A stretch of DNA of 50,454 bases from Prosthecobacter debontii (GTDB lineage: Bacteria; Verrucomicrobiota; Verrucomicrobiia; Chthoniobacterales; Chthoniobacteraceae), in NCBI GenBank assembly GCA_945861385.1, contig CAMAUI010000019.1, positions 1 through 50,454 on the forward strand, in the 5' to 3' direction. The notes below the pieces were generated by a model, which was given only the letters and a program-made list of their open reading frames with translations, searched no databases and was not told the origin of the DNA. The first letter of the stretch is position 1. The number at the start of each line of letters is the position of its first letter. Made by a program: the position numbers and the translations under genes. Of this stretch, positions 24,265 through 33,332 are shown in pieces.

Positions 24265-24696
24265 TCAGATACGCAGGACGACTGTCCGCGCGACGGCGAT
24301 GCCCGGCGGCGGGCCGCCGTAGGAATCGGGAGGATATTCACGCGGAGCGGGGAGGCATTCCGGCGCAAAGCACATCAGCGCGGGGAGCGCCGCACACATC
24401 ACGGGAGCGGGGATCACGACATGTGGAGCCTGCCCATTGGTGCCGGTGAGGTCGTCCTTCACTTGCTCGTGCTCCTTCCGGTTCTCATTTCCCTCCTCGT
24501 CGTGGGTGCCGGACTCTGATTCCTCCATGTGGCAGTGTTCGCCATGCGAGCCGGAGCAACTGCTCACCTCCACCACCTGACTCCTCCCCCCACAGTCGCA
24601 GACAAAGCCGCGAGCCACTCCAAACAACTGCGCCCCAATCACTGCAAAAACACAGAGCACTGCGAGCATGCAGGCAAGTGGTTGGCGCGGCGTCAT
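24265..24696 (-). CDS. Exported Cys/His-rich small protein heading the RND locus
   Basis: A 143-residue protein with a hydrophobic N-terminus (MTPRQPLACMLAVLCVFAVI) that is a signal peptide or anchor. It is followed by CDCGG, CSGSHGEHCHMEESESGTHD and a Glu/Asp/Lys-rich acidic stretch. A second less polar half has PVMCAALPALMCFAPECLP. The Cys/His/acidic content before a metal-type RND operon suggests a periplasmic metal binder, by inference only. I do not recognise a named family. The ATG at 24696 is chosen over an upstream in-frame start at 24723. It is 110 bp upstream of the outer-membrane factor gene on the same strand. Confidence 0.75.
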   Translation of the reverse strand: MTPRQPLACMLAVLCVFAVIGAQLFGVARGFVCDCGGRSQVVEVSSCSGSHGEHCHMEESESGTHDEEGNENRKEHEQVKDDLTGTNGQAPHVVIPAPVMCAALPALMCFAPECLPAPREYPPDSYGGPPPGIAVARTVVLRI

Positions 24697-24760
24697 GGCG
24701 GCTATGATGCAGGGAACGTGCAAATCCGCAAGCTGCGTTTGAGGATGCGGTTGGAGGCGG

Positions 24761-25846
24761 TCATTGAAGTCCGATCAGCGCGCGATTCTTCTTTCGTCCT
24801 TCGGGAGCTGCAATCACAGCGGGCTTTGCAGGATGCTTCGGCCTGACTTTTGGCGTTCGTGGCTGCGCGGGTTTGCTCGCGGGGGAACGTTTCAATTCAC
24901 GGGGTTCTGGAAGTAATTCCAAATCCTCCTCCGAGGCGTGTGCGGGTGAGGACGACAATTCCGGAAGTTCCAGAATTCCCTCATCGGATCCTGCGAACAC
25001 CGGCGGGAGCGCGGGATCGAGTTTGTTGGCGCTCTGCGCTGCTAAAGTATCCACAGCAACAGCGCTGGCTTCCTCGAGCGAGCCGGGCGCGGGCGACTCG
25101 GATGCGGGGCGCGGCTTTTTCCGCTGCGAGGGAGGAGTCAGGGCTTTTCCCATTTGGGCAGTGGCAGGCTGCGGCGCGCTGTCGTGCTTTTCTATCAGCG
25201 CGAGCTGTCGCTCGATGACCGCCCGGTGCGATGGTTCCTTGACTGAACCGTCATCTTGCAGGTTGCGGAGGCGGGCAGCAGCGGCATCCCAGCGTTTCAG
25301 GCGCCGTTCCAGTTCGCCGCAGAGCAGCATCGTGTTGGCGTACTCGCTGTCGCCGGGTTTCATGGAACTCAGCGCGATCGTGAAACGGTCCAGCGCAAGG
25401 CCGAGGCAGCGGTCTCTCTGACCCTCCTTCTCCTCCACCTGCCACGAGGCGCGCAGGTAGCTGTGGGCCTGGTAAATGGCGGGCGAGCGGAGGAACTCCT
25501 GCATTAGCGCGAGGCAGAAATAGGACGGGTTTTTTGCAGCGAGGAGCTGGAAATCCGGGCCGAGCACGAAGGGCTTGAGGCGCGCGACGAGGGCGGGGTC
25601 CCACTTTTCCGTGAAGAAAACGAGGTGGCACTTCGGGCACTGCGGGACGGTGGGCGGCTCGACGACATCGCCTAGGCGCTTGAGATCCAGGCGCACGCCG
25701 TTCGGTTGCGATGAGGTCTCGATGCGCTGCGCGAAGGTGCTGCCATCCAGCGGACATGTGAATTCGCGCTCGATCGTGTTGACCGCGCAAACGGTGGTCG
25801 AAATCGCACCCACAAGGGCCAGCAGGCGTATCATCAAGCCGACCAT
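24761..25846 (-). CDS. Exported DUF2225-like zinc-ribbon protein
   Basis: A 361-residue protein with an N-terminal signal or anchor (MVGLMIRLLALVGAISTTVC). It has two Cys pairs, EFTCPLDGSTF and PQCPKCHLVFF, with a spacing like the zinc ribbon of DUF2225 proteins. A helical TPR-like region (about 90-205; FLRSPAIYQAHSYLRASW, LLCGELERRLKRWDAAAARL) follows. A long disordered Pro/Ala/Ser/Lys C-terminus (210-361) ends ...RALIGLQ. The first Cys pair is CPLD rather than CPxC, so zinc binding is not certain. It follows moxR by 47 bp and may work with it. Start choices are ATG 25846, ATG 25834 or TTG 25852. Confidence 0.82.
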   Translation of the reverse strand: MVGLMIRLLALVGAISTTVCAVNTIEREFTCPLDGSTFAQRIETSSQPNGVRLDLKRLGDVVEPPTVPQCPKCHLVFFTEKWDPALVARLKPFVLGPDFQLLAAKNPSYFCLALMQEFLRSPAIYQAHSYLRASWQVEEKEGQRDRCLGLALDRFTIALSSMKPGDSEYANTMLLCGELERRLKRWDAAAARLRNLQDDGSVKEPSHRAVIERQLALIEKHDSAPQPATAQMGKALTPPSQRKKPRPASESPAPGSLEEASAVAVDTLAAQSANKLDPALPPVFAGSDEGILELPELSSSPAHASEEDLELLPEPRELKRSPASKPAQPRTPKVRPKHPAKPAVIAAPEGRKKNRALIGLQ

Positions 25847-25893
25847 TGCCAAAATCCGCGCCGGCGTAAAGCATCGCCTCGCGTGTCCACCCG

Positions 25894-26952
<1,059 letters not shown>

Positions 26953-27000
26953 GTGAAAAGGCGCGCGAGTAAAACAGCCGCTCCTGCCTTTGCCAACCAC

Positions 27001-27672
27001 TCAATGCACCAGTGGTTCGCGGTGCGGCCGGAGCGCGAAGAAAGCGGCCATCCGTCCCGTCTGCCCCATCTCGCGGCGGTAGCTGTAATAGCGGGCGACG
27101 TTCGCCGCCGTGCAAATGCCGCAATCATGAACACTCGAAAGGCCTGCGGCACGGCACTGCCGGGCGATGTCGGCGGCGATGTCGGTTTCGTAATTCGGCG
27201 GGCGGATGCATGGGCCGATCTGCGCGACGATGCGGGACGGCTCGCATCCGAATTCCGCGATCATTTTTCCCAGCGCAACACCGACGATGCCGGCGGCCGT
27301 CCCCTTTTTTCCGCTATGTACGCAGGCGATCACACCGCGCACCGCATCCACGAGAAACACAGGCGCGCAATCAGCGACGTAGATGCCGAGGCACACCCGG
27401 GGGTCGTCCGTGACAAGGCCATCAACCGCGGGAATACGATCCGCCGATGCGCTGTTGACCACGGCAACGCCGGCGCCGTGCACCTGTTCCGCCGTGATGT
27501 AGCGAAGTGTGCCGATGCCGAGCGATTCGCGAAGCTCCGCGTGGTGAGCCTCCAGCCGCATGAGGGCCGTGGAGCGGTCGGTCTGCATGTCGAGGCCCGG
27601 CAACCGCCCCGTGAAGGCATGGATGACGGGAAGCCCCGCGAGGGCGGGGAAAACTTCATGCGGGCAGTTCAT
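27001..27672 (-). CDS. pgeF: Laccase-domain (YfiH/PgeF) purine nucleoside phosphorylase-like protein
   Basis: A 223-residue cytoplasmic protein of the multicopper-oxidase-like YfiH family. Members act as purine nucleoside phosphorylase or adenosine deaminase and are also called peptidoglycan editing factor. The zinc ligands of the family are visible: H65 in AEQVHGAG, C102 in YVADCAPVF and H119 in CVHSGKKGT. The C-terminal YYSYRREMGQTGRMAAFFAL is diagnostic. The ATG at 27672 overlaps the tolC stop (ATGA), so it is translated as part of the marR-tolC transcript, an unexpected pairing. The length is slightly short but complete. Confidence 0.93.
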   Translation of the reverse strand: MNCPHEVFPALAGLPVIHAFTGRLPGLDMQTDRSTALMRLEAHHAELRESLGIGTLRYITAEQVHGAGVAVVNSASADRIPAVDGLVTDDPRVCLGIYVADCAPVFLVDAVRGVIACVHSGKKGTAAGIVGVALGKMIAEFGCEPSRIVAQIGPCIRPPNYETDIAADIARQCRAAGLSSVHDCGICTAANVARYYSYRREMGQTGRMAAFFALRPHREPLVH

Positions 27673-29135
27673 TCCCCGCGCAATGGCGCTCCACCCTCGC
27701 GCAAACGCGTCCGCGCTTGCTCCGCATGAGGGTCGGGAAACGTGTTGTCGTAAATGGTGTCCGCGCCGGTCGCGCGGTCGAATTCGGCGATCGCGACGTT
27801 ATGCTCGAAGAGCGCCTGCTGCTGAGTGGTTCTCGCCTTGGTGCGCGCGACCTCGGCATCGAGCACGTCGAGCTGCGTGCCCGCGCCTGCGGCCAGGCGC
27901 TCGCGGGAAAGACGCAGCGCCTCCTCCGCCTGCTCGATCACCTTGTCCTGGCTCGCGATGAGTTCCTTTGCCTCCTGGATGCGAGCGAAGGCTTTCTGCA
28001 CTTCGAGATCCACCTGTTGCACGCTGTCTTCGTAGGCGGTCTGCGCGGAATCAAACCGGGCCTTCGCTTGTGCGATCTTCCCCCCGGTCGCACCACCGTC
28101 CCACACGTCCCATGTGCCATTAACGCCGAAAAACCAGCCGTTCACTTCCTTCGACGTGTCATCGGTGAGGCGCGAATTTCGGAATTCCCAGCCACCGGTC
28201 GCCTCCAGGTGGGGCTTGTTCCCGGCGGCGGCCACGGTGATTTGCTGCTCTTCGGAGAGGATGGTCTGCTTCTGCGCCTTGAGAAGTGGGCGGCGCTTTT
28301 TCGCCATCGCGAGCGCGTTCTGGAGGCTCATCGGATTCTTGCCGGCGCGCAGTTCGCCCATGACTTCGAAGGCGGGCTTTCCAGTCGTGCTCTTGCTTGC
28401 GCTGAGGCCCATGGTTTTCGCGAGTTCCAGTTCGGCGATCAACGCGTTGTTCCGCGAGCGGATCAAATCCGGCCGCGCGTTTGCAACGGCCACCTCCGCG
28501 CGCAGCACGTTGAATCGCGGCACGGTGCCGGCATCGAAGCGGTTGCGCTGATCTTTCAGCTCATCCTCCAAAAGCCGGATGCTTTCCTCTGCGACCGTGA
28601 TCAGCTTGCGGTTCAGCAGGACTGCATAGAACTGTGAACGCACCCTCGCAATGACACGATCCAAAGTATCGCGGAGCATGTAGTAGCTTTGATCCTCGGT
28701 GAACTTCGCGATCTTGATCGCTGCGCCCACCTGCCCTCCGGAATACAGCACTTGCCGCACTTCCATGGCGATGCGCCACGTCTTGTCGCCTCCACCCTGG
28801 TTGTTGAACAAGTCAGCCGGGTCCGATGCGGGTGCTCCGGCTCCGAACGAGAATGCACCGCCCCTCCTGCCCTCGATGAAATCCTTGTCCTCCTGGCGGT
28901 AGTTGCCCGTGGCCCTCACGCGCGGCAATGCCTCGGCCCGCACTTCTATGACCTGCCCGCGCGTCCGCTCTATTTCGTGCAGGGCGCGCAGAATATCCGG
29001 GTTTTGCTTGAGCGCGGTCTGCACTGCGCGATCAAGGCTCAGCGCAGCGGTCGTTGCAGCGGACTTTTTTTCCGCCACGCCACTTCCGGAAAGCGAGGCA
29101 GACGCCAACGCAAAGAGAAGAGCGACTCGATTCAT
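27669..29135 (-). CDS. TolC-family outer membrane efflux protein in a marR operon
   Basis: A 488-residue outer-membrane factor. The signal peptide begins MNRVALLFALASASLSGSGV. The first OEP helix is LSLDRAVQTALKQNPDILRA, then VYSGGQ-type (VLYSGGQVGAAIKIAKF) and late YSVQQVDLEV-like segments (AYEDSVQQVDLEVQKAFARI) are typical. Its ATG overlaps the marR stop by 4 bp, and its own stop overlaps pgeF. No pump or fusion protein is adjacent, though an HlyD-type gene lies at 33333-34286. MarR control suggests inducible export of a small phenolic or drug-like compound (inference). Confidence 0.92.
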   Translation of the reverse strand: MNRVALLFALASASLSGSGVAEKKSAATTAALSLDRAVQTALKQNPDILRALHEIERTRGQVIEVRAEALPRVRATGNYRQEDKDFIEGRRGGAFSFGAGAPASDPADLFNNQGGGDKTWRIAMEVRQVLYSGGQVGAAIKIAKFTEDQSYYMLRDTLDRVIARVRSQFYAVLLNRKLITVAEESIRLLEDELKDQRNRFDAGTVPRFNVLRAEVAVANARPDLIRSRNNALIAELELAKTMGLSASKSTTGKPAFEVMGELRAGKNPMSLQNALAMAKKRRPLLKAQKQTILSEEQQITVAAAGNKPHLEATGGWEFRNSRLTDDTSKEVNGWFFGVNGTWDVWDGGATGGKIAQAKARFDSAQTAYEDSVQQVDLEVQKAFARIQEAKELIASQDKVIEQAEEALRLSRERLAAGAGTQLDVLDAEVARTKARTTQQQALFEHNVAIAEFDRATGADTIYDNTFPDPHAEQARTRLREGGAPLRGE

Positions 29136-29584
29136 CGGGGCGCGTGGGGGAATATTTTTTCGTAGATTCGCACCCACGCGCGCTGCTCACTCTCGTCGAG
29201 GTGCGCCATCAGGGTCATTAAGTTTTCCACCATGTCCTCCCGCACGCGGGTGACAAGTTCGAGGCCTTTTTGGGTGATGTGAACGAACACTTTCCGGCGA
29301 TCTTTTGACGCTGTTTGACGCCGTGCAAGACCCAGCTTTTCGATCCGCCCAACCAGTCCGGTTGCAGCAGCCGTCGTGTGCTGCATCTTCGCTGCGATCT
29401 GGGACATCGTGGGAATTGCATGCTCCTGGGCGAGAAAACCGAGCAATAGGTACTGGGGAAACGAGACACGGCCGCGCACGAGTTCCTTGGAGAGTTTCAG
29501 AACAAAACCCCTCTGCAAGATCGTGAACATATCGGCCAGTTTCTCTGCATCCTCACGTAAGGTTGGGCTGTCTTTGTCACTCAT
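29132..29584 (-). CDS. MarR-family transcriptional regulator
   Basis: A 150-residue winged-helix repressor. The DNA-recognition region is TMSQIAAKMQHTTAAATGLV followed by GRIEKLGLARRQTASKDRRK, with the DxR wing motif of MarR proteins. Dimer helices flank it. The ATG at 29584 follows a perfect palindrome that overlaps the promoter, so autorepression is likely, with relief by a ligand also switching on the coupled tolC and pgeF. It is divergent from a response-regulator gene. The ligand is unknown. Confidence 0.94.
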   Translation of the reverse strand: MSDKDSPTLREDAEKLADMFTILQRGFVLKLSKELVRGRVSFPQYLLLGFLAQEHAIPTMSQIAAKMQHTTAAATGLVGRIEKLGLARRQTASKDRRKVFVHITQKGLELVTRVREDMVENLMTLMAHLDESEQRAWVRIYEKIFPHAPR

Positions 29585-29591
29585 TTTGAAA

Positions 29592-29606
29592 ATTAACGAC
29601 GTTAAT
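29592..29606. promoter_or_regulatory. Palindromic MarR operator
   Basis: A perfect 7-1-7 inverted repeat ATTAACGACGTTAAT ends 7 bp upstream of the marR ATG and overlaps the -10 hexamer by 2 bp. Size, symmetry and place suit a MarR dimer. It would also block the transcription start. Confidence 0.75.
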
Positions 29607-29632
29607 AGTAAGCGGTGTTCACAATGCGTCAA
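29605..29632 (-). promoter_or_regulatory. Sigma-70-type promoter of marR-tolC-pgeF
   Basis: On the minus strand TTGACG (29627-29632) and TACTAT (29605-29610) are separated by 16 bp. The predicted start is near 29598, leaving a leader of about 13 nt with no clear Shine-Dalgarno sequence. Confidence 0.65.
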
Positions 29633-29696
29633 CCGCCATCACCAGATTCCTGGCCGCACAGAGCGCCAGTCCACAAACTCAATCGCCCATTGAACA

Positions 29697-29712
29697 GGGC
29701 ACGTGCTTTGCT
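29697..29712 (+). promoter_or_regulatory. Sigma-54-like promoter of the response-regulator gene
   Basis: GGGCACGTGCTTTGCT matches the -24/-12 consensus TGGCACG-N4-TTGCW at every conserved base except the first. The invariant GG is at 29698-29699 and GC at 29710-29711, ten bases apart. The expected start near 29723 lies 22 bp before the ATG at 29745. Confidence 0.6.
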
Positions 29713-29744
29713 TGGAAAGAGTGCAATTCCCAACAAAAACAACA

Positions 29745-30197
29745 ATGCAACGCTACACAGAACAATCCTCAATGCCGGAAGTCGCTGACGACTTCATCAG
29801 CGCATATCAATGCCCGGAAAGCCGCAAAGTCCTGCTTCTCGAAGATGATCCGGATTTCCGGGACATCATGACCGAGTTCCTTTCTGGAAACGGCTACAAA
29901 GTCATCGGGGTTCAGAACGGGGTCGAGGGCGTCCACGAAATCCTCGCAAGCGACTTTGAAGTGATCCTATGCGACATGATGATGCCAACGCTGCCCGGCG
30001 ACATGTTTTACCGCGCCGTCGAACGCATGCGCCCGCATTTGTGCGACCGGTTCATTTTCATGACCGGCCACCGCGGAAACCCGAAAGTGAACGACTTCAT
30101 CCAGTCCGTCAGGGGCACGATGCTGGCAAAGCCCTTCCAGGTGGATGACCTCCTCGAACTCATCGCTTTCATTCAGGTGCGGATGGCGGTCGCGTAG
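29745..30197 (+). CDS. Single-domain response regulator
   Basis: A 150-residue protein made of one receiver domain (about 27-147) after a short polar N-terminal tail. The acidic pair is in LLLEDDPDFRD, the phospho-acceptor is D77 (VILCDMMMP), T107 is in FMTGHRG and K129 is in MLAKPFQ. There is no output domain, so it must act by protein contact, like CheY or Spo0F. The ATG at 29745 is preceded by an A/C-rich leader with no Shine-Dalgarno. A sigma-54-like promoter lies upstream. No kinase is adjacent; the nearest is the hybrid kinase at 5292, and a link is only speculative. Confidence 0.93.
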   Translation: MQRYTEQSSMPEVADDFISAYQCPESRKVLLLEDDPDFRDIMTEFLSGNGYKVIGVQNGVEGVHEILASDFEVILCDMMMPTLPGDMFYRAVERMRPHLCDRFIFMTGHRGNPKVNDFIQSVRGTMLAKPFQVDDLLELIAFIQVRMAVA

Positions 30198-30318
30198 CTT
30201 CCGCGGAACCTCCTTCATTCCCAACCCCTCCTGGTGAAGCGATCCCCGCCGACAATGCTTGCCTCAACACTTGCACTTGCAGCGGCACCCGGTAGCGTGC
30301 GCGCCCTTTTTCAATCAA

Positions 30319-31317
30319 ATGAGCAAGAGCCTGCATGTAGCGATCGTTGGAGCCACCGGAGCGGTGGGGATCGAAATGATGATGACCCTGGAGAAACGCA
30401 ATTTTCCCGTGGGAAAGCTGACGCTGCTTGCATCAGCGCGCTCCGCGGGAAAGCGCCTGCCCTTCCGCGGGGATGAGATTTTGGTGGAGGAGCTGACGCC
30501 GCGGAGCTTCGCGGGAGTGGACATCGCGCTGTTCAGTGCGGGCGGTGGGATCTCGCGGGAGTTTGCCCCGCATGCGACGCAGGCGGGCGCGGTGGTGGTG
30601 GATAATTCGTCGGCGTTCCGGATGGATCCGCAGGTGCCGCTGGTGGTGCCGGAGGTGAACGCAGACGACGTGCGCTCGAACCGCGGGATCATTGCAAACC
30701 CGAATTGCACGACGGCGATCACGCTGATGGCGCTGGCGCCGCTGCATAGGGCATTCGGGGTGAGGCGCATCATCGCATCGAGCTACCAGGCGGTGAGCGG
30801 AACGGGGGCGCAGGCGATCGAGGAGTTGCGCGCGCAAGTGGCTGCGATCGCCGCGGGCAGGCCGGTGGAGAAGAAAGTGTATCCGCACCAGATCGCGTTC
30901 AATGTGCTGCCCCACGTGGATTCGTTTTTGGACACCGGCTACACGAAGGAGGAGATGAAAATGCAGAACGAGGGCCGGCGCATCATGCACCATCCGGAGT
31001 TCCGCGCATCGGTGACTTGCGTGCGGGTGCCGGTTTACCGCGCGCACAGTGTGGCGGTGACGGCGGAGTTTGAGAAGCCAGTGAGCGTGGATGCCGCGCG
31101 TGCCGTGCTGGCGAAGGCGCCGGGGCTGGATGTGGTGGATGCGCCCGCGCAGAATTCCTACCCCATGCCGCTCGACGTCGCGGGGAGGGACAACTGCCAG
31201 GTGGGCCGCCTGCGGATGGATTGCGCGCTGGAAAATGCGCTGGCATTCTGGGTGGTGGGCGACCAGTTGCTGAAGGGCGCGGCGCTCAATGCTGTGCAGA
31301 TCGCCGAGTTGATTTAG
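30319..31317 (+). CDS. asd: Aspartate-semialdehyde dehydrogenase
   Basis: A 332-residue NADP-dependent enzyme that reduces aspartyl phosphate to the semialdehyde, the branch point to lysine/diaminopimelate, threonine and methionine. The nucleotide site is VAIVGATGAVGIEM. The catalytic cysteine is C130 in IANPNCTTA. Substrate residues lie in SYQAVSGTGAQAIEEL, and the His is in VPVYRAHS. The length is typical. The ATG at 30319 aligns with the Rossmann start. The last 4 bp overlap the convergent M23 peptidase gene. dapL in this window uses the same pathway. Confidence 0.97.
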   Translation: MSKSLHVAIVGATGAVGIEMMMTLEKRNFPVGKLTLLASARSAGKRLPFRGDEILVEELTPRSFAGVDIALFSAGGGISREFAPHATQAGAVVVDNSSAFRMDPQVPLVVPEVNADDVRSNRGIIANPNCTTAITLMALAPLHRAFGVRRIIASSYQAVSGTGAQAIEELRAQVAAIAAGRPVEKKVYPHQIAFNVLPHVDSFLDTGYTKEEMKMQNEGRRIMHHPEFRASVTCVRVPVYRAHSVAVTAEFEKPVSVDAARAVLAKAPGLDVVDAPAQNSYPMPLDVAGRDNCQVGRLRMDCALENALAFWVVGDQLLKGAALNAVQIAELI

Positions 31318-31994
31318 CCACCCGGCCCCGGCACGGAGAGCCCGGGCTTGCGCTTGTCCGGCGCGGCCACGGGCGTGGTTTCCTTGTAGGGGACGAACGT
31401 GAAGATCGGGATCATCGCGGACTTCGCGCTCGCAGTCAGTGTGCGCCGTGCGGCGATGAAATCCGTGGGGCTCCAGTAAGTGCGGTCATCGTGCGGGAAG
31501 CGGTGGCGGGCCATGCCGACGCGGAGATCCTTGCGTATCTCGAAATGAAGATGCGCGTCGTAAAGGCCGCCGCCGGTGCCGATCGTGCCGATCTGCTGTC
31601 CCCGGCGGACATGGATGCCGTAGCGAACCATGATTGCTCCGAGATGACCGTAGAGTGAGTCCACGTATTTCTGCGTGCCGCCCTCCTCGTACACATGGCG
31701 GATGATCACCACGTTTCCCCAGCCGCGCCCGAAGTTCTCGGCAAACACGACCGCGCCATTCCCGCACGCATACACAGGGTCGCCGAGGTCGGAATCGCCC
31801 CCGCGCTTGCCGTTCCAGTCTTCGCCAAGGTGTCCGTTTGGACGGTAGCCGCGGGCTTTGTAGTAGCCGTCGCCATCGGGTTTGCCGACGGGGAAATCAA
31901 AGCCATCCGCGAGGAGCGTGGGTGCCTTCTCCCCACCCGCAACCGGGGTGGCGGCGATCATGAGCAGCGCAATGATTCGCGACGGAAGACGCAT
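31314..31994 (-). CDS. Exported M23-family metallopeptidase
   Basis: A 226-residue protein with a signal peptide (MRLPSRIIALLMIAATPVAG) and a LytM/M23 domain that would cut peptidoglycan cross-links. The zinc ligands H55 and D59 are in GHLGEDWN, and the second motif with H148 and H150 is in AHLHFE; H117 is in YGHLG. All expected catalytic residues are present, so it should be an active hydrolase rather than a degenerate scaffold. It is divergent-free, convergent with asd, and followed by uppP, another peptidoglycan gene on the same strand. The ATG at 31994 is used. Confidence 0.9.
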   Translation of the reverse strand: MRLPSRIIALLMIAATPVAGGEKAPTLLADGFDFPVGKPDGDGYYKARGYRPNGHLGEDWNGKRGGDSDLGDPVYACGNGAVVFAENFGRGWGNVVIIRHVYEEGGTQKYVDSLYGHLGAIMVRYGIHVRRGQQIGTIGTGGGLYDAHLHFEIRKDLRVGMARHRFPHDDRTYWSPTDFIAARRTLTASAKSAMIPIFTFVPYKETTPVAAPDKRKPGLSVPGPGG

Positions 31995-32054
31995 CGTGCG
32001 GGCCGAACCTACACGGTGCCACCCCTGCCCCGCCAAGCCCCAAAACGACCCTGC

Positions 32055-32864
32055 TCAGTGCATGACGCCGCAAAGCAGCAGCACGGCGATCAGCGCGGCG
32101 AGCCCGATGCGGTACCAACCGAAGCCCGCGAACGAATGCGTTCGCACATAACCAAGCAGCCACCGCACGGTGAGGAACGACGACAGCGCCGCGACTCCGC
32201 TCGCGAGCAGCATCGGCCCCCACTCGATCGTCTCCCCGCGCTTCCACGCATCAAACAGCGTCTTCACGCCGGCGGCGCAGAGCGTGGGCACGCCGAGGAG
32301 GAAGGAAAACTCCGTCGCCACGGGGCGCGCGAGGCCGAACATCAGCGCGACGAGAATCGTGACACCCGAGCGGGACGAGCCGGGAAAGGCCACCGCGAGG
32401 AGCTGCGCAGCGCCGATCACCGCGGCCATTTTCCAGGTGATTTCCGTGGCGGTGTTCCTGCCGTGAATCCGGCGCTCGATGACGATGAAAAACACGCCGC
32501 CGACCGCGAGCGCCACGAGGATCGGGAGCGCGGCATCGCGCAGTTCCAGGCCGAATCCTTTCATCACCAGTGCACCGGCGATGGTGATGCCGAGCGCGAG
32601 GCCGAGCTTCAGGAAATAGTCGCGGTGGATCCGCTCCCGCCATCTCCCGATGGTCGCCAGCCGGTCCTTGAAAAGCGGCAGCGCGGCGAGCAGCGCCCAG
32701 CACTGGATGAACGAATTGAACAGCTCCGTCGTGAGGAACGGCGCATTCTCGCGCACCCGCAGGAAGTTCTCCGCGAGCAGCAGATGCCCGGTGGACGAGA
32801 CGGGGATGAATTCCGTGATGCCTTCGACAAGCCCGAGAATAATGGCGAGAAGCCAGATGTTCAT
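32055..32864 (-). CDS. uppP: Undecaprenyl-diphosphatase
   Basis: A 269-residue integral membrane phosphatase that recycles undecaprenyl pyrophosphate to the lipid carrier used for peptidoglycan and LPS assembly. The two diagnostic motifs are EGITEFIPVSSTGH near the N-terminus and FPGSSRSGVT in the middle. Seven to eight hydrophobic helices are seen. The ATG at 32864 (MNIWLLAIILGL) is chosen over a GTG at 32876. It lies between an M23 peptidase and glnB, all leftward with gaps of 50-60 bp. Confidence 0.96.
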   Translation of the reverse strand: MNIWLLAIILGLVEGITEFIPVSSTGHLLLAENFLRVRENAPFLTTELFNSFIQCWALLAALPLFKDRLATIGRWRERIHRDYFLKLGLALGITIAGALVMKGFGLELRDAALPILVALAVGGVFFIVIERRIHGRNTATEITWKMAAVIGAAQLLAVAFPGSSRSGVTILVALMFGLARPVATEFSFLLGVPTLCAAGVKTLFDAWKRGETIEWGPMLLASGVAALSSFLTVRWLLGYVRTHSFAGFGWYRIGLAALIAVLLLCGVMH

Positions 32865-32918
32865 GCACAGGGGCACCCGGTGCCATGCCCGGTGCGCGTC
32901 GCGAATTTCCCCGCCGCC

Positions 32919-33320
<402 letters not shown>

Positions 33321-33332
33321 TCAAGGAGGACG

